This document shows, piece after piece, positions 42,926 to 51,637 of a stretch of 64,000 nucleotides of DNA. The DNA is from Lichenicoccus sp963693035. Lineage in GTDB: Bacteria > Pseudomonadota > Alphaproteobacteria > Acetobacterales > Acetobacteraceae. Location: the NCBI GenBank assembly GCA_963693035.2, contig CAXMMQ010000004.1, forward strand, positions 310,001 through 374,000. The letters run 5' to 3'. The first letter of the stretch is position 1, and every line of letters starts with the position of its first letter. A program made the translations under genes and the position numbers. Under the pieces are notes generated by a model that saw nothing but the letters and a program-made list of their open reading frames with translations, ran no database searches and had not been told where the DNA came from.

Positions 42926-43224
42926 CGCCTCTCGCTCGTCCCCAGCAGCCTGTCTCTCCTCTAAACCTGAAAGAAGAAGAAAGAAATGGAGTGGTAGGTG
43001 TAGATCCCTGTGGAAGACGGGGTACCCGCAGTTAGCAAAACGTACCCCGACTTCCCCACAGGGTGTACAGAATTCAGCTCCTTGCGGCGTCGACGGAGTT
43101 GGAGATTATCCAGAAAGCGCCGACAGGCTCCTGTGTACAACCCCCCGTACGCGGGTCGCGGCCATTCATCAACACGACTCCGCCACCCGGAGCATCGCTG
43201 CTTTTTATCCCCAAGTACCCCGTT
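42926..43224. other. Probable chromosomal replication origin (oriC)
   Basis: This 299 bp region lies between hemE and maf, the classical alphaproteobacterial oriC position. DnaA-box-like 9-mers (consensus TTATNCACA) are TTATCCAGA (43106-43114), TTGTACACA as TGTGTACAA (43132-43140), TTATCCCCA (43205-43213), and weaker TTCCCCACA (43052-43060) and TCTTCCACA as TGTGGAAGA (43009-43017). A purine-rich, GC-poor run (42961-42990) could be the unwinding element. GTACC/GGTAC pairs recur at 43021-43046 and 43216. parS and parAB lie 4-6 kb away. Function is inferred from synteny and boxes. Confidence 0.75.
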
Positions 43225-43887
43225 ATGCTGGACTGCATGTTCAAGCCCGATCCTTCAGCAGTACTTGCAACGCGGGGTTTGCAGACCGCCGGGTCTTGCC
43301 TCGTGCTCGCAAGCGGGTCGGCGATCCGATCGGCTCTGCTGCGTAGCGCTGGCATCGCCGCCGAGGTGGTTGCGCCGAGGATCGACGAAGGCGAGATCAA
43401 GCACCGAGCGCGCACGGAACATCGCACGCCGGAGGGGACGGCTCTCCTGCTTGCCGCCGCCAAGGCCCGCCAGGTGGCCGTCTCGCGTCCCGACGCCCTC
43501 GTCATCGGTGCCGACCAGTTGCTGGTCATCGAGCAGCGCTGGTTCGACAAGCCCGTGGATCTGGACAAGGCGCGGCTGCAACTGCTGGCACTGCGTGGCC
43601 GGACGCACGTCCTGCACACCGCTGTGTGCGTGCAGCGCAATGACCGGCTGGTCTGGTCGCACATCGCGCAGCCGGCGCTGACGATGCGCACGTTCTCGGA
43701 CGCAACCCTGGATGCCTACCTTTTCCTCGAAGGCGATCAGGTGCTTGCCAGCGTCGGTGCGTACCGCCTGGAAGGTCCGGGTATCCACCTGTTCGACCGC
43801 ATCGTGGGGGAACACGCCGCGATCCTGGGTTTGCCGATGCTCGCCCTGCTGGCCTGCCTGCGCGACCAGGGCGTTCTGCTCGCGTGA
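43225..43887 (+). CDS. maf: Maf-family nucleoside triphosphate pyrophosphatase
   Basis: This 220-residue protein has the Maf fold: CLVLASGSAIRSALLRSAGI near the start, then PDALVIGADQLLVIEQRWFDKP and DVDKA-like DLDKARLQLLALRGRTH, and a late GAYRLEGPGIHLFDRIVGEH. The family hydrolyses non-canonical or regular NTPs and can arrest division. The usual LASxSPRR is LASGSAIRS, an unusual variant in a residue-binding loop. ATG 43225 or 43237 are both possible; neither has a clear ribosome-binding site. The upstream DUF299/ppsR gene often found next to oriC is absent. Confidence 0.88.
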   Translation: MLDCMFKPDPSAVLATRGLQTAGSCLVLASGSAIRSALLRSAGIAAEVVAPRIDEGEIKHRARTEHRTPEGTALLLAAAKARQVAVSRPDALVIGADQLLVIEQRWFDKPVDLDKARLQLLALRGRTHVLHTAVCVQRNDRLVWSHIAQPALTMRTFSDATLDAYLFLEGDQVLASVGAYRLEGPGIHLFDRIVGEHAAILGLPMLALLACLRDQGVLLA

Positions 43888-43967
43888 TCAGGCTTGCCTC
43901 CCGCCCCCGCCCGGACTATATCGCCGCGACCCAAGCGTCTTCCCGAAGGAAGGCTGACCCGACTACC

Positions 43968-44043
43968 GGGGCCATAGCTCAGTTGGGAGAGCGCCTGAAT
44001 GGCATTCAGGAGGTCGGCGGTTCGAACCCGCCTGGCTCCACCA
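43968..44043 (+). tRNA. tRNA-Ala (anticodon GGC)
   Basis: This 76-base cloverleaf has acceptor GGGGCCA pairing with TGGCTCC (one G-T pair), D-arm AGCTCAGTTGGGAGAGC, anticodon loop TGGCA within GCCTGAATGGCATTCAGG, T-arm GGCGGTTCGAACCCGCC, and an encoded CCA. Confidence 0.97.
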
Positions 44044-44192
44044 CCGATATGACGGACGTTGCAGCGCAAACCTGCACTACCGAAACTCCTGCATTTCGTG
44101 ACAGGTCCGCATCGATCGTCTAGGCTGTCACGGTCGGAGGAACGGATCCGGCGGATCCAGGAGTTCCTGTCATCGGCGCCAATGAACGGGCG

Positions 44193-45194
44193 ATGGCTGC
44201 ATCGAAGGCCGCCGACATCATGCTTCGGCGTTTCAGGCAACGTCACCAGAGCAATGATCCGTTGCGTGATTGGCGGCAGGCCGAGCCTACCGCAAAGCCG
44301 GCTGCGGCCTTCCTCGCTATCGCCCTCGATCCGGGTGTCCTTGAGATACTCGACGGAAGGGCTGCCCTCGAGATGGCAGCCGGTGCGGAAGTCTACGGCC
44401 GTCGGCTGCACGAAACCATCCCAGGGCGCGAGACCTCGCCCGTCGGCGCTGCCGTGGCGACCGTGCTCGCGGCCCTGAAGGACTGGAACGACAACCACAA
44501 GCCGCTTGTCGCGAAAGGCGAATTCGAAAGCGGCGCAGCCGGGGGCCCGGTGATCGTCGCCGACATCTTCCGCGACAAGTGGGCTCGCGTCCGCACCGGC
44601 TTTCCCCAGTTCGATCCTGCCAGCGCAGCCTTGTGCATGCAGGCGCTTGGCGAGCTCGGAGCCCTGGGACTGGAGCGGAGCGATGAGCCGGAACTGCTCC
44701 TGATCGGCGCCTGCCGCTTTGCCGCCTGGAGCATTTCCGCAAAACGAATGGCCATCACGCCGGCGCAGGCCGACCAGTCCACACAGACGCTCGTGCTGGC
44801 GCAGGAATGGTGGTGGCGCCGGCACCTGCAGGCGCTGGATGTCGGATATACCGGGCCGCTCGGCGCACCCTGGGCGCAGGCGCTCAGCGTCGCGCAGGAT
44901 GCGGCTGCGTGCAGCCGGTCGGTGCTGTCGCGCATCGACGGCCCCGGCAGCGACGGTGTCGAAGTGTGGGAACAGGCGGCGATGCGACACGCCTATGCCG
45001 CCGTCGCGCTGCGTCCGGATGCCCTGGCCGATCTCGACGTCGACTCCGCCCGGGATGTCGCTCGCCGGGTCATCTCGTTCGCGTTGGCGGCCGAGACCGG
45101 TGCAGACTGGGTCGTCATGCCGCGATTGCCTGACGGGATCGGTGGCTTGCCGCGCACGATAGCGGCCGGAATGCAACGGCTGGCGCGGGCCTGA
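44193..45194 (+). CDS. Hypothetical protein, 333 residues
   Basis: This soluble, mostly helical protein starts MAASKAADIMLRRFRQRHQS. No signal peptide or membrane helix is evident. It is rich in Ala and Trp, with WWWRRHLQALDVGYTG near residue 210 and regularly spaced helices such as AAGAEVYGRRLHE. I recognise no catalytic motif. Codon usage and GC content match the neighbours, so it looks like a resident gene. It lies 150 bp downstream of tRNA-Ala and converges on the GGDEF/EAL gene; the context suggests nothing specific. Confidence 0.65.
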   Translation: MAASKAADIMLRRFRQRHQSNDPLRDWRQAEPTAKPAAAFLAIALDPGVLEILDGRAALEMAAGAEVYGRRLHETIPGRETSPVGAAVATVLAALKDWNDNHKPLVAKGEFESGAAGGPVIVADIFRDKWARVRTGFPQFDPASAALCMQALGELGALGLERSDEPELLLIGACRFAAWSISAKRMAITPAQADQSTQTLVLAQEWWWRRHLQALDVGYTGPLGAPWAQALSVAQDAAACSRSVLSRIDGPGSDGVEVWEQAAMRHAYAAVALRPDALADLDVDSARDVARRVISFALAAETGADWVVMPRLPDGIGGLPRTIAAGMQRLARA

Positions 45195-45214
45195 GCCCGG
45201 ACGCACCTCGCCGA

Positions 45215-47734
45215 TCAGCAGACGATCGCCACCGGTGCACGGATGGTCTCACCCGCCACCGCGGCCAGATAGACCTCCATCTCGTCGAGGGTCAGCAGCG
45301 GCGGGTGCACCATGTTGCCCCACGCCGCAGCGCATCCGTGTGCCTTGAGGAACGACCACTGCTCCAGGGTGCCGACATGTTCCGCAAGCGTCGAGACCTC
45401 CATCTCGGCGGCGATCGACAGCAGCGACCGGACCAGGCGGCGACCCGGTCCCGGGCTGGCGATACCCGCGACCAGGCTGCCGCCTACGGTGATCCGGTCC
45501 ACGGGAAGCTCGAAGATGGCCGCCAGCGGTATCGGACCGTGGCCGAGGCCCTCCAGTACCAGTGATAGGCCGCTCGCCCGGATCTGGCTGAAGACGGCCT
45601 TGATCGCTGCTGATGGGCCGTCCTGCACAACCGACACGGGCACCTCAAGTTCGAGGTCGGCCGGCGTCAGACCATGCCGGCGCAGCATCTCGAGCGTGTC
45701 GTTAACGAAGGTGGTCCGCATCAACTGGATGCCGCCGATCTTCAGCGCGACCGGCCCCGGCTCGAGGCCCCGTTGCCGAAGCGCCCGCAGGTGACCGAGG
45801 CTCGCAGCCAGTGAAGCCCGCACCAGCTCGATCACCAGGCCGGCATCGCCGGTTGTCGGAACGAAGTCGGTCGAGACGACCCACTTCCTGCCGTCATGCC
45901 AGCGCGCCTGCGCCCCGAAGCCGGAATGGCCACCTCCTAGCAGCCGTCTTGGCTGGAACGAGACGTTGATCCCGCCGCGAGCCAAAGCGGATCGCAGGCC
46001 CGCGCAGCCGATGCCATGGAGTTCCGCCGTCTCGGTGTGCGAGGTGTGAAAGAAGCACCAGCGGCCACGTCCATTGCGCTTGGAATCATAGAGCGCCAGA
46101 TCCGCCGCCTTCAGGAGGGCATCGGGATCGCGACCATCACGCGGAAAGAGGGTGACGCCGGCCGAACTCGTGATGCTGAGGGTCTGGCCGCTGATCAACA
46201 TCGGGAGTGCGAGTTGCGCCTGGATCGCGTCGATGCGGGCGGTGGCGGTGGTCGTTTCGGTCAGGCCCGGCATGATCACCACGAACTCGTCGCCGCCAAG
46301 GCGCACCGCAAGGTCGCGCCCGCGTATCGACGAACGCAGCCGCGCGGCAATCTCCACCAGCACGGCATCGCCAGCACCGTGTCCGAGGGTGTCGTTGATC
46401 GACTTGAAGTGGTCGACGTCGAACAGCATGAGGGCGCCAGCCACCGGCTGCAGCTCGAGGCCCGGTTCGAGCGAGCTTCGCATGGCATCGACAAAGGCCG
46501 CGCGGTTGGCGAGGCCGGTCAGCGGGTCACGCTGGGCCTGTGCGCGCAGCTTTGCCTCGGCCCGCATCAGTTCCGTCGTGTCACTGCGGACACAGACCAG
46601 ATAGCCGGTGTCCGAGCGTCGTTCGCAGGCGAGAACAAAACGGTTGTCGGGAAGCCGCAGCGAACGTGGGCCACTGGCATGGCGTTGCAGTTCGAGATAG
46701 CCGGCGGCGAACGCCTCCTGCTCGTCGGCGGTCGTGCCGGCGTCGGGATACTGGCCATGCGCGACACCGAGCCTGACAAGGTCTTCCAGGGTGCGCCCCG
46801 CGATGGCGAAACCGGCCGAGATCGGGAACATCTCCTTGAAGGCCTTGTTGGTCAGGATCAGTCGGTCCTCGGTATCGTAGGCGGTCACCGCGCTCGGCAA
46901 GGCATCCAGGACGTCGTGCAGCAGCGCCTCGGTCCGCTCGCGAACCTGGGCTTCGCGGAATGCCGCATCTTCCGCCTGGCGACGGGCGGTGACATCGGTT
47001 TCGACCGCAATGAAACCGGTCAGGCGGCCGAAGCCATCGCGTAGCGGCGTGCACGTCACCGCGATCCAGTATGGCTGCCCGGCGGCCGTATAGTTGACGA
47101 CCTCCACTTCGAAGCCGCGGCCCGCTGCAAGACAGCAACGGATGTGGCGCACCGTTTCCGGGTCGGTGTCGGGGCCTTGCAGAACCTGACCCGGAACGCG
47201 TCCCAGCATATTGGTGAGGCTGTAGCCGGTGAGGTGCACGAACGCATCGTTGATCCATTCCGTGCGCCCATCCGGCCCGGTGATCACCACGGCGTTCGTC
47301 ATCTGCCGGACCACCATTGAGAGCCGTTCCGTTTGGTCGGCGAGTTCATGGCGCGCGGTCACATCCTGAAAGGTTCCGGTCAGACGAACCGTCCGGCCAC
47401 TCTCCCGCTGGGCGCAGCCGCAGGCCCGGACCCAGATGGAACGACCGCGTGCGGTAATGAACGGCAGCTCGAGGTCCCAACAGGCGCCGCTCTCGATGGC
47501 ATCGACGACCGCTGCCCTGATGACCGGTTGCGCATCCGCGCGGTAGAACCTGATCGCCGCCTCGACATCGGGCTGGCGGTCCGGTTGCAGCTCGTGGATG
47601 GCAAACGTGATCGCGGTCCACCGCAACGACCTCGTTGCAAGGTCCAGCTCCCAACCGCCGATGCCGGCGGCCTCCAGAGCTCGGGCAGCGAAATCGGGAG
47701 ATAGCATCGATCGACTGGCTCCGGAGCGAGGCAA
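45215..47734 (-). CDS. PAS-PAS-PAS-GGDEF protein with degenerate EAL domain
   Basis: This 839-residue sensor has three PAS-like regions (about 10-130, 135-260 and 270-395; the second contains VVITGPDGRTEWINDAFVHL). A diguanylate cyclase domain follows (about 405-560) with intact RLGGDEFVVIMPG near residue 480 and an RxxD inhibitory site (RGRD) five residues before it. The C-terminal EAL-like domain has lost its signature: FEALxRW is FGAQARW, the DDFGTG loop is EGLGHG, AEGVE is AEHVG. It should make c-di-GMP but not degrade it. No membrane segment is visible, so cues are probably cytoplasmic. ATG 47734 or 47707. Confidence 0.9.
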   Translation of the reverse strand: MPRSGASRSMLSPDFAARALEAAGIGGWELDLATRSLRWTAITFAIHELQPDRQPDVEAAIRFYRADAQPVIRAAVVDAIESGACWDLELPFITARGRSIWVRACGCAQRESGRTVRLTGTFQDVTARHELADQTERLSMVVRQMTNAVVITGPDGRTEWINDAFVHLTGYSLTNMLGRVPGQVLQGPDTDPETVRHIRCCLAAGRGFEVEVVNYTAAGQPYWIAVTCTPLRDGFGRLTGFIAVETDVTARRQAEDAAFREAQVRERTEALLHDVLDALPSAVTAYDTEDRLILTNKAFKEMFPISAGFAIAGRTLEDLVRLGVAHGQYPDAGTTADEQEAFAAGYLELQRHASGPRSLRLPDNRFVLACERRSDTGYLVCVRSDTTELMRAEAKLRAQAQRDPLTGLANRAAFVDAMRSSLEPGLELQPVAGALMLFDVDHFKSINDTLGHGAGDAVLVEIAARLRSSIRGRDLAVRLGGDEFVVIMPGLTETTTATARIDAIQAQLALPMLISGQTLSITSSAGVTLFPRDGRDPDALLKAADLALYDSKRNGRGRWCFFHTSHTETAELHGIGCAGLRSALARGGINVSFQPRRLLGGGHSGFGAQARWHDGRKWVVSTDFVPTTGDAGLVIELVRASLAASLGHLRALRQRGLEPGPVALKIGGIQLMRTTFVNDTLEMLRRHGLTPADLELEVPVSVVQDGPSAAIKAVFSQIRASGLSLVLEGLGHGPIPLAAIFELPVDRITVGGSLVAGIASPGPGRRLVRSLLSIAAEMEVSTLAEHVGTLEQWSFLKAHGCAAAWGNMVHPPLLTLDEMEVYLAAVAGETIRAPVAIVC

Positions 47735-47888
47735 TGCGGCGACGCCAACCGGCCGCGTCTTGCAAACTATCGGAATTTCATTACGGAAACGTTAGAATCC
47801 CCCACCGAGGCTCGTGAGTGGTCGCCGAGCCCGGCCTGCGCTAGATCAGGTTCGCCGACGCAGAGACGGCTTCTCCGGAGACCACGAC

Positions 47889-48200
47889 ATGACCAGCACG
47901 AGCGCGCCCTTCACCGTCATTGCAGAGCTGGAGGTCGCTCCGGAGCACAAGGCCGAGTTCCTCGAGGCCTGCCGCCTGGACGGCCTGGGTTCCGTGACGA
48001 ACGAGCCGGGCTGCCGCCAATTCGACACGCTCACCCTGGAAGAGGCGCCGAACGACGTCATCTTGTACGAGGTCTATGACGATCGTGCCGCCTTCGACCA
48101 TCACCTCACCACGCCGCATTACAAGCTGTTTGCCGCCGCCGTCGAGAAACTCGGCGTGCAGACGCGGCTGGTGCGCTTCCTGGCCCGCATCCATTCCTGA
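47889..48200 (+). CDS. Putative quinol/antibiotic-biosynthesis-type monooxygenase (ABM domain)
   Basis: This 103-residue protein has one ABM domain: FTVIAELEVAPEHKAEFLEA, NEPGCRQFDTLTLEE, ILYEVYDDRAAFDHHLTTPH and YKLF. Such small dimeric ferredoxin-like proteins include YgiN-type quinol monooxygenases, but many are uncharacterised. The ATG at 47889 follows GGAGACCACG. It is followed 7 bp later by the ferredoxin-like gene, which may be its redox partner; that is inference. Confidence 0.85.
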   Translation: MTSTSAPFTVIAELEVAPEHKAEFLEACRLDGLGSVTNEPGCRQFDTLTLEEAPNDVILYEVYDDRAAFDHHLTTPHYKLFAAAVEKLGVQTRLVRFLARIHS

Positions 48201-48207
48201 CAGTCCG

Positions 48208-48546
48208 GTGGCAAAGAAGCCCAGTCAGGCTGCGGCCGACGTCGTCACGCGGCCGACGCCCTGGCTCGACATCCTCGTCGTCTGCCGCAAATGCAGCCGC
48301 AAATTGAAGGGCGGCTATGGCGACAAGGGCCGCGACGAGCTCCGCCACGCGCTGCAGGACGGGCTGCGGGCCATCGGTCGCCGTCGCCAGACCCGGATCA
48401 TCGAGACCGGGTGCTTCGGGATCTGCCCCAAAGGCGGCGTCGTGACGCTGCGCGGCTCCGAGCCGCAGCGGATCCTTATCCTGCCGAAGGGACAGTCGAC
48501 GGCCGCGATGCTCGCAACCCTCGGCTTCACGGTTCAGCCGGAGTGA
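48208..48546 (+). CDS. Thioredoxin-like [2Fe-2S] ferredoxin-type protein
   Basis: This 112-residue protein carries a C-x2-C near residue 32 (VVCRKCSRKLKGG) and a later C-x3-C in ETGCFGICPKGGVV. This is the cysteine pattern of the thioredoxin-fold [2Fe-2S] ferredoxins related to NuoE's C-terminal domain. The GTG start is chosen as the only good start near the ABM gene; its ribosome-binding site is poor. It ends overlapping the S9 peptidase pseudogene tail on the other strand by about 20 bp. Confidence 0.82.
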   Translation: MAKKPSQAAADVVTRPTPWLDILVVCRKCSRKLKGGYGDKGRDELRHALQDGLRAIGRRRQTRIIETGCFGICPKGGVVTLRGSEPQRILILPKGQSTAAMLATLGFTVQPE

Positions 48547-50066
48547 AGCCGAACACCTCGCCATAGAACGCAAGCTCGAGCGTCAGCAGCCGACGCGTGG
48601 TCTCTGCGCGGCAAAAACCGTGGCCTTCGCCTCCGAACTCGTGCAGCGCATACGGGATGCCGCGATCGCTCATCGCCTGCGCCACGGCACGCGCCTGCCC
48701 GATCGGAACCACCCTGTCCTCGGTCCCATGGAAGAAAATCACCGGGCAGGCGAGCGCATTGAGGTGATTGATCGGTGAACGTGCGGCTTAGGTCGCCGCC
48801 GCCTCCGGCAGGCGCCCGATCAGGCGATCAAGATAGTGCGCCTCGAACCTGTGCGTCTCCGCGGCCAGCGCCGTGAAGTCGCCGATGCCGTAGATGCAGG
48901 TGCCGGCCGCGAACATCCGCGACCGGGTGAGACAGGCGAGTATGGTGAAGCCGCCGGCGCTGCTGCCGCGCATGGCGATCCTGGACGCGTCCGCCCGCCC
49001 GGCTTCGAGCATGGCGGCACAGGCGGCGATGCAGTCATCGACATCGGCCACGCCCCACGCGCCGTCCAGCGACCGAGATATCGGCGCGGCCGGCGCCAAT
49101 GTCGTGCGACTGCGTGATCACGAGGCCTGCGCCGTCGATGCTGCCTCGCATCACCGCAGCCGGCTGCGCCGGTTCCGCCCGCAGCCAGCCGAGGTGGAAC
49201 GCGCCATCCTCGACCGGCGCCAGCACGACCGGGCACTCCGCGATCCCTCCGATCGCGAGCGTGCCGCCCTGCCCGGCCACGATATGGATGGCGTGCGTGC
49301 GGCCATCCTCGATCCGGCGGCGAGCAGGCTGTCGTCCGGCAGGAACCCATACAAGCGTTGCCCGAACACCCAGGGTGGCACCCCGATCTCGCGCTGCATC
49401 AGACAGATGGCGACCAGCGCCCCGCCCTCCAGCCGGTAGAGGTCCCATCAGCCATCCCGATCCGAGCAGACATGCAGCATACCGGCGAGAATTTCCGGTT
49501 GCAGCAGGGCTTCCGCGCGATCAAATCCGGCGATGCAACGAGGCCCGGACACGACCGATCCGTCGCCGCGCCGCGCGATCCTCGCCACGAGCAACCGGGT
49601 ACGCGCACGATGGTCGCCTGCGGCTCGCCCTCGCGCCGGTGATCCTTGCGCACTGCCAACAGGCTCTTCCCGTCCGGCGCGAACCGCAGGTCGGCATAAC
49701 GCAGCCCGGCCTGATCAGCCAGACCGAGCCGTCGATCCGGTGGCTGAATGCGATCTGCCCGTCACGCGCCGCGTAGGCGCCCCCGCCATATTCATGCACC
49801 CGCGAGCCGACATCGAACGGCTCGCCCGTCACCTCCTCAACGGCACCACCCGGTCCCACGCAACGGCTGAGCACGGTGCGGCCCTGATCCGGACGCGCCT
49901 CCAGCCAGTAGAGGCTGTCCGCATCGGCACGCAGCGACGACAGCGCGCGCAGTCCACCGGCTGCCATCTCGGCCCCGAACGGGGACAACCAGGCCCCGCC
50001 TGGCGCCGTCTGCCGGTCATCCGTATCCGCATCGGCCCGAGGCGCCCCGGCTTCCTGGTCCGTCAT
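48527..50066 (-). pseudogene. S9-family prolyl oligopeptidase pseudogene
   Basis: Leftward fragments in different frames spell an acylaminoacyl-peptidase-like S9 protein. The N-terminus from 50066 has EMAAGGLRALSSLR, SLYWLEARPDQGRTVLSRCV and VGSRVHEYGGGAYAARDG. After a frameshift near 49700 comes AVRKDHRREGEPQATIVRVP, then WVFGQRLYGFLPDDSLL. After further shifts, RSLDGAWGVADVDDCIAACA, the nucleophile GSSAGGF, an in-frame TAA at 48788-48790, ARSPINHL, FFHGTEDRVVP and GEGHGF. The start of the hydrolase domain appears deleted. At about 1.5 kb it is short of the normal roughly 1.95 kb. Confidence 0.85.
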
Positions 50067-50168
50067 CCCCGGCCTCCCGCGGCGCATGCCGTTCTTCTTG
50101 ACATGGCCTTCCCCAGGCGGTTCCTGCAACAGCGCGACGGGTTGGCTGTCGTTGGTCCGGCGGGAACA

Positions 50169-50804
50169 ATGTTTCTTCTCCACCATCTCGACCACCTGTT
50201 GCAGCATTACGGCTATGGCGTGATCGGCCTGATCGTCATGCTGGAAAGCATGGGCGCGCCTCTCCCCGGCGAGAGCCTGATCATCGGTACCGCAATCTAC
50301 TGCGCAACGACCCATCGGCTGGATATCGTCTGGGTGGTGATCACCGCCATCGCAGGCGCCATCATGGGTGATAATTTCGGCTACCTGATCGGCCACTCGC
50401 TCGGCTTTCGCGCGCTTGCACGCTATGGCCGGCATATCGGCCTGAACGACCAGCGCCTGAAGCTCGGCCGCTACCTGTTCCGCGTGCATGGCGGCAAGGT
50501 GGTGTTCTTTGGACGCTTCATCGCCATCCTGCGCACCTTCGCCGCCCTTCTCGCCGGCGCCAACCGCATGCCCTGGCATAGCTTCCTGCTCTGGAACGCG
50601 CTCGGCGGCATCGGCTGGGCCGGCGGCTACGGCTTCGCCGCCTATTTCCTCGGCCGCCAGGTGCTGCGCATCTCCGGGCCGCTCGGTATTGCCGTCGGCA
50701 TCGCCGCTGCCATCGTGGTGATAGCGGCGCTGGCATTTCTCAAGCGCAACGAGGCGCGGCTGACGCACGATGCCGAGCAGGCGGCGAACGCTCAGGAAGC
50801 GTGA
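50169..50804 (+). CDS. DedA-family membrane protein
   Basis: This 211-residue inner-membrane protein starts MFLLHHLDHLLQHYGYGVIG. It has the DedA/SNARE-associated features: ESMGAPLPGESLIIGTAIY, GDNFGYLIGHSLGFRAL, FFGRFIAILRTFAALLAGAN and WNALGGIGWAGGYGFAAYFL. Members act in envelope homeostasis and probably in undecaprenyl phosphate or phospholipid recycling. GGGAA precedes the ATG. A long in-frame extension to the left is antisense to the S9 pseudogene and not believed. Confidence 0.9.
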   Translation: MFLLHHLDHLLQHYGYGVIGLIVMLESMGAPLPGESLIIGTAIYCATTHRLDIVWVVITAIAGAIMGDNFGYLIGHSLGFRALARYGRHIGLNDQRLKLGRYLFRVHGGKVVFFGRFIAILRTFAALLAGANRMPWHSFLLWNALGGIGWAGGYGFAAYFLGRQVLRISGPLGIAVGIAAAIVVIAALAFLKRNEARLTHDAEQAANAQEA

Positions 50805-50810
50805 CTAGAA

Positions 50811-51590
50811 ATGACGGCCGGCCGGCAGCGCCCCCTGGCGGGCGCCACGCTGCGCGAAGCGAACCGTCGCTTCTACGACACGCTCTGGTCCGGTGCCTGG
50901 CTGGTGCCGCCGGACCGCTTCAACTCCTGGCCGCTGGCGGCGAGCCTGGCCGCAACAGCGACTCGGAGGCTCGAGATCGCGCCTGGCCTACGCCCGCGCC
51001 TGCCGATCGTCGGTACCTGTTTCGTCGATCTCAGCCTGCCGCCGCTGCGGATCCTGCGTGAAGCCGGCGGCCATGTCGCCTGCGGCCTCGTCACCGACCT
51101 GCCAATGGCCACCGACGCGTTCGACCTGGTCTGCGCGCTCGACATCGTCGAGCATGTGGATGACGATTGCGCCGCCTTCGCCGAGCTGTCACGGGTTGCC
51201 GCACCGGGTGCGATGCTGCTGCTGTCGGTGCCGCTGCATTCCGAAGCCTGGACGCCGTTCGACGACATGGTCGGCCATCATCGCCGCTATGAGCCGGCCC
51301 GGCTGCTGGAGCGGCTCGCTGACGCGCAATTCGAAATCCGGCAGAGCGCGGTGTTCGGCATGCAGCCGAGCAACCCGCGCTTGGTCGGCCTCGGCATGCG
51401 GTTCCTTGAACGCAACCGCTCGCGCTCGATGTGGTGGTACAACCGCGTCTTCATGCCGCTTGGGCTTCGCTTTGCCAAACCCCTGCATCTCGTCGACGGA
51501 CTTGTCGGCCTCGATGGCGTCGATACCGTGCTGCTGGTCTGCCGAAAGCAGGACCGGGATCGGGAAACCGCACCCGACATCTCGACGTAG
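50811..51590 (+). CDS. Class I SAM-dependent methyltransferase
   Basis: This 259-residue protein has methyltransferase-11-type features: a degenerate motif I region (PIVGTCFVDLSLPPLRIL), GHVACGLVTDLPM, the ALDIVEHVDDDCAAFAELSR box near residue 105, and APGAMLLLSVPLHSEAW. The C-terminal part resembles the extension of glycosyl- or lipid-related methyltransferases, MWWYNRVFMPLG. Motif I lacks the usual Gly-rich loop. It lies 6 bp after the DedA gene and is probably co-transcribed. The substrate is unknown. Confidence 0.82.
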   Translation: MTAGRQRPLAGATLREANRRFYDTLWSGAWLVPPDRFNSWPLAASLAATATRRLEIAPGLRPRLPIVGTCFVDLSLPPLRILREAGGHVACGLVTDLPMATDAFDLVCALDIVEHVDDDCAAFAELSRVAAPGAMLLLSVPLHSEAWTPFDDMVGHHRRYEPARLLERLADAQFEIRQSAVFGMQPSNPRLVGLGMRFLERNRSRSMWWYNRVFMPLGLRFAKPLHLVDGLVGLDGVDTVLLVCRKQDRDRETAPDIST

Positions 51591-51637
51591 GTCTGCCTCG
51601 GCCCCACCTGCCGACATAACCACCGGAGACGCGCCGC

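Noticed and set aside
49521..50768. 415-codon leftward frame covering DedA antisense and the S9 N-terminus
   Set aside because: Only its part below 50066 is peptidase-like; the rest is the complement of the DedA gene.
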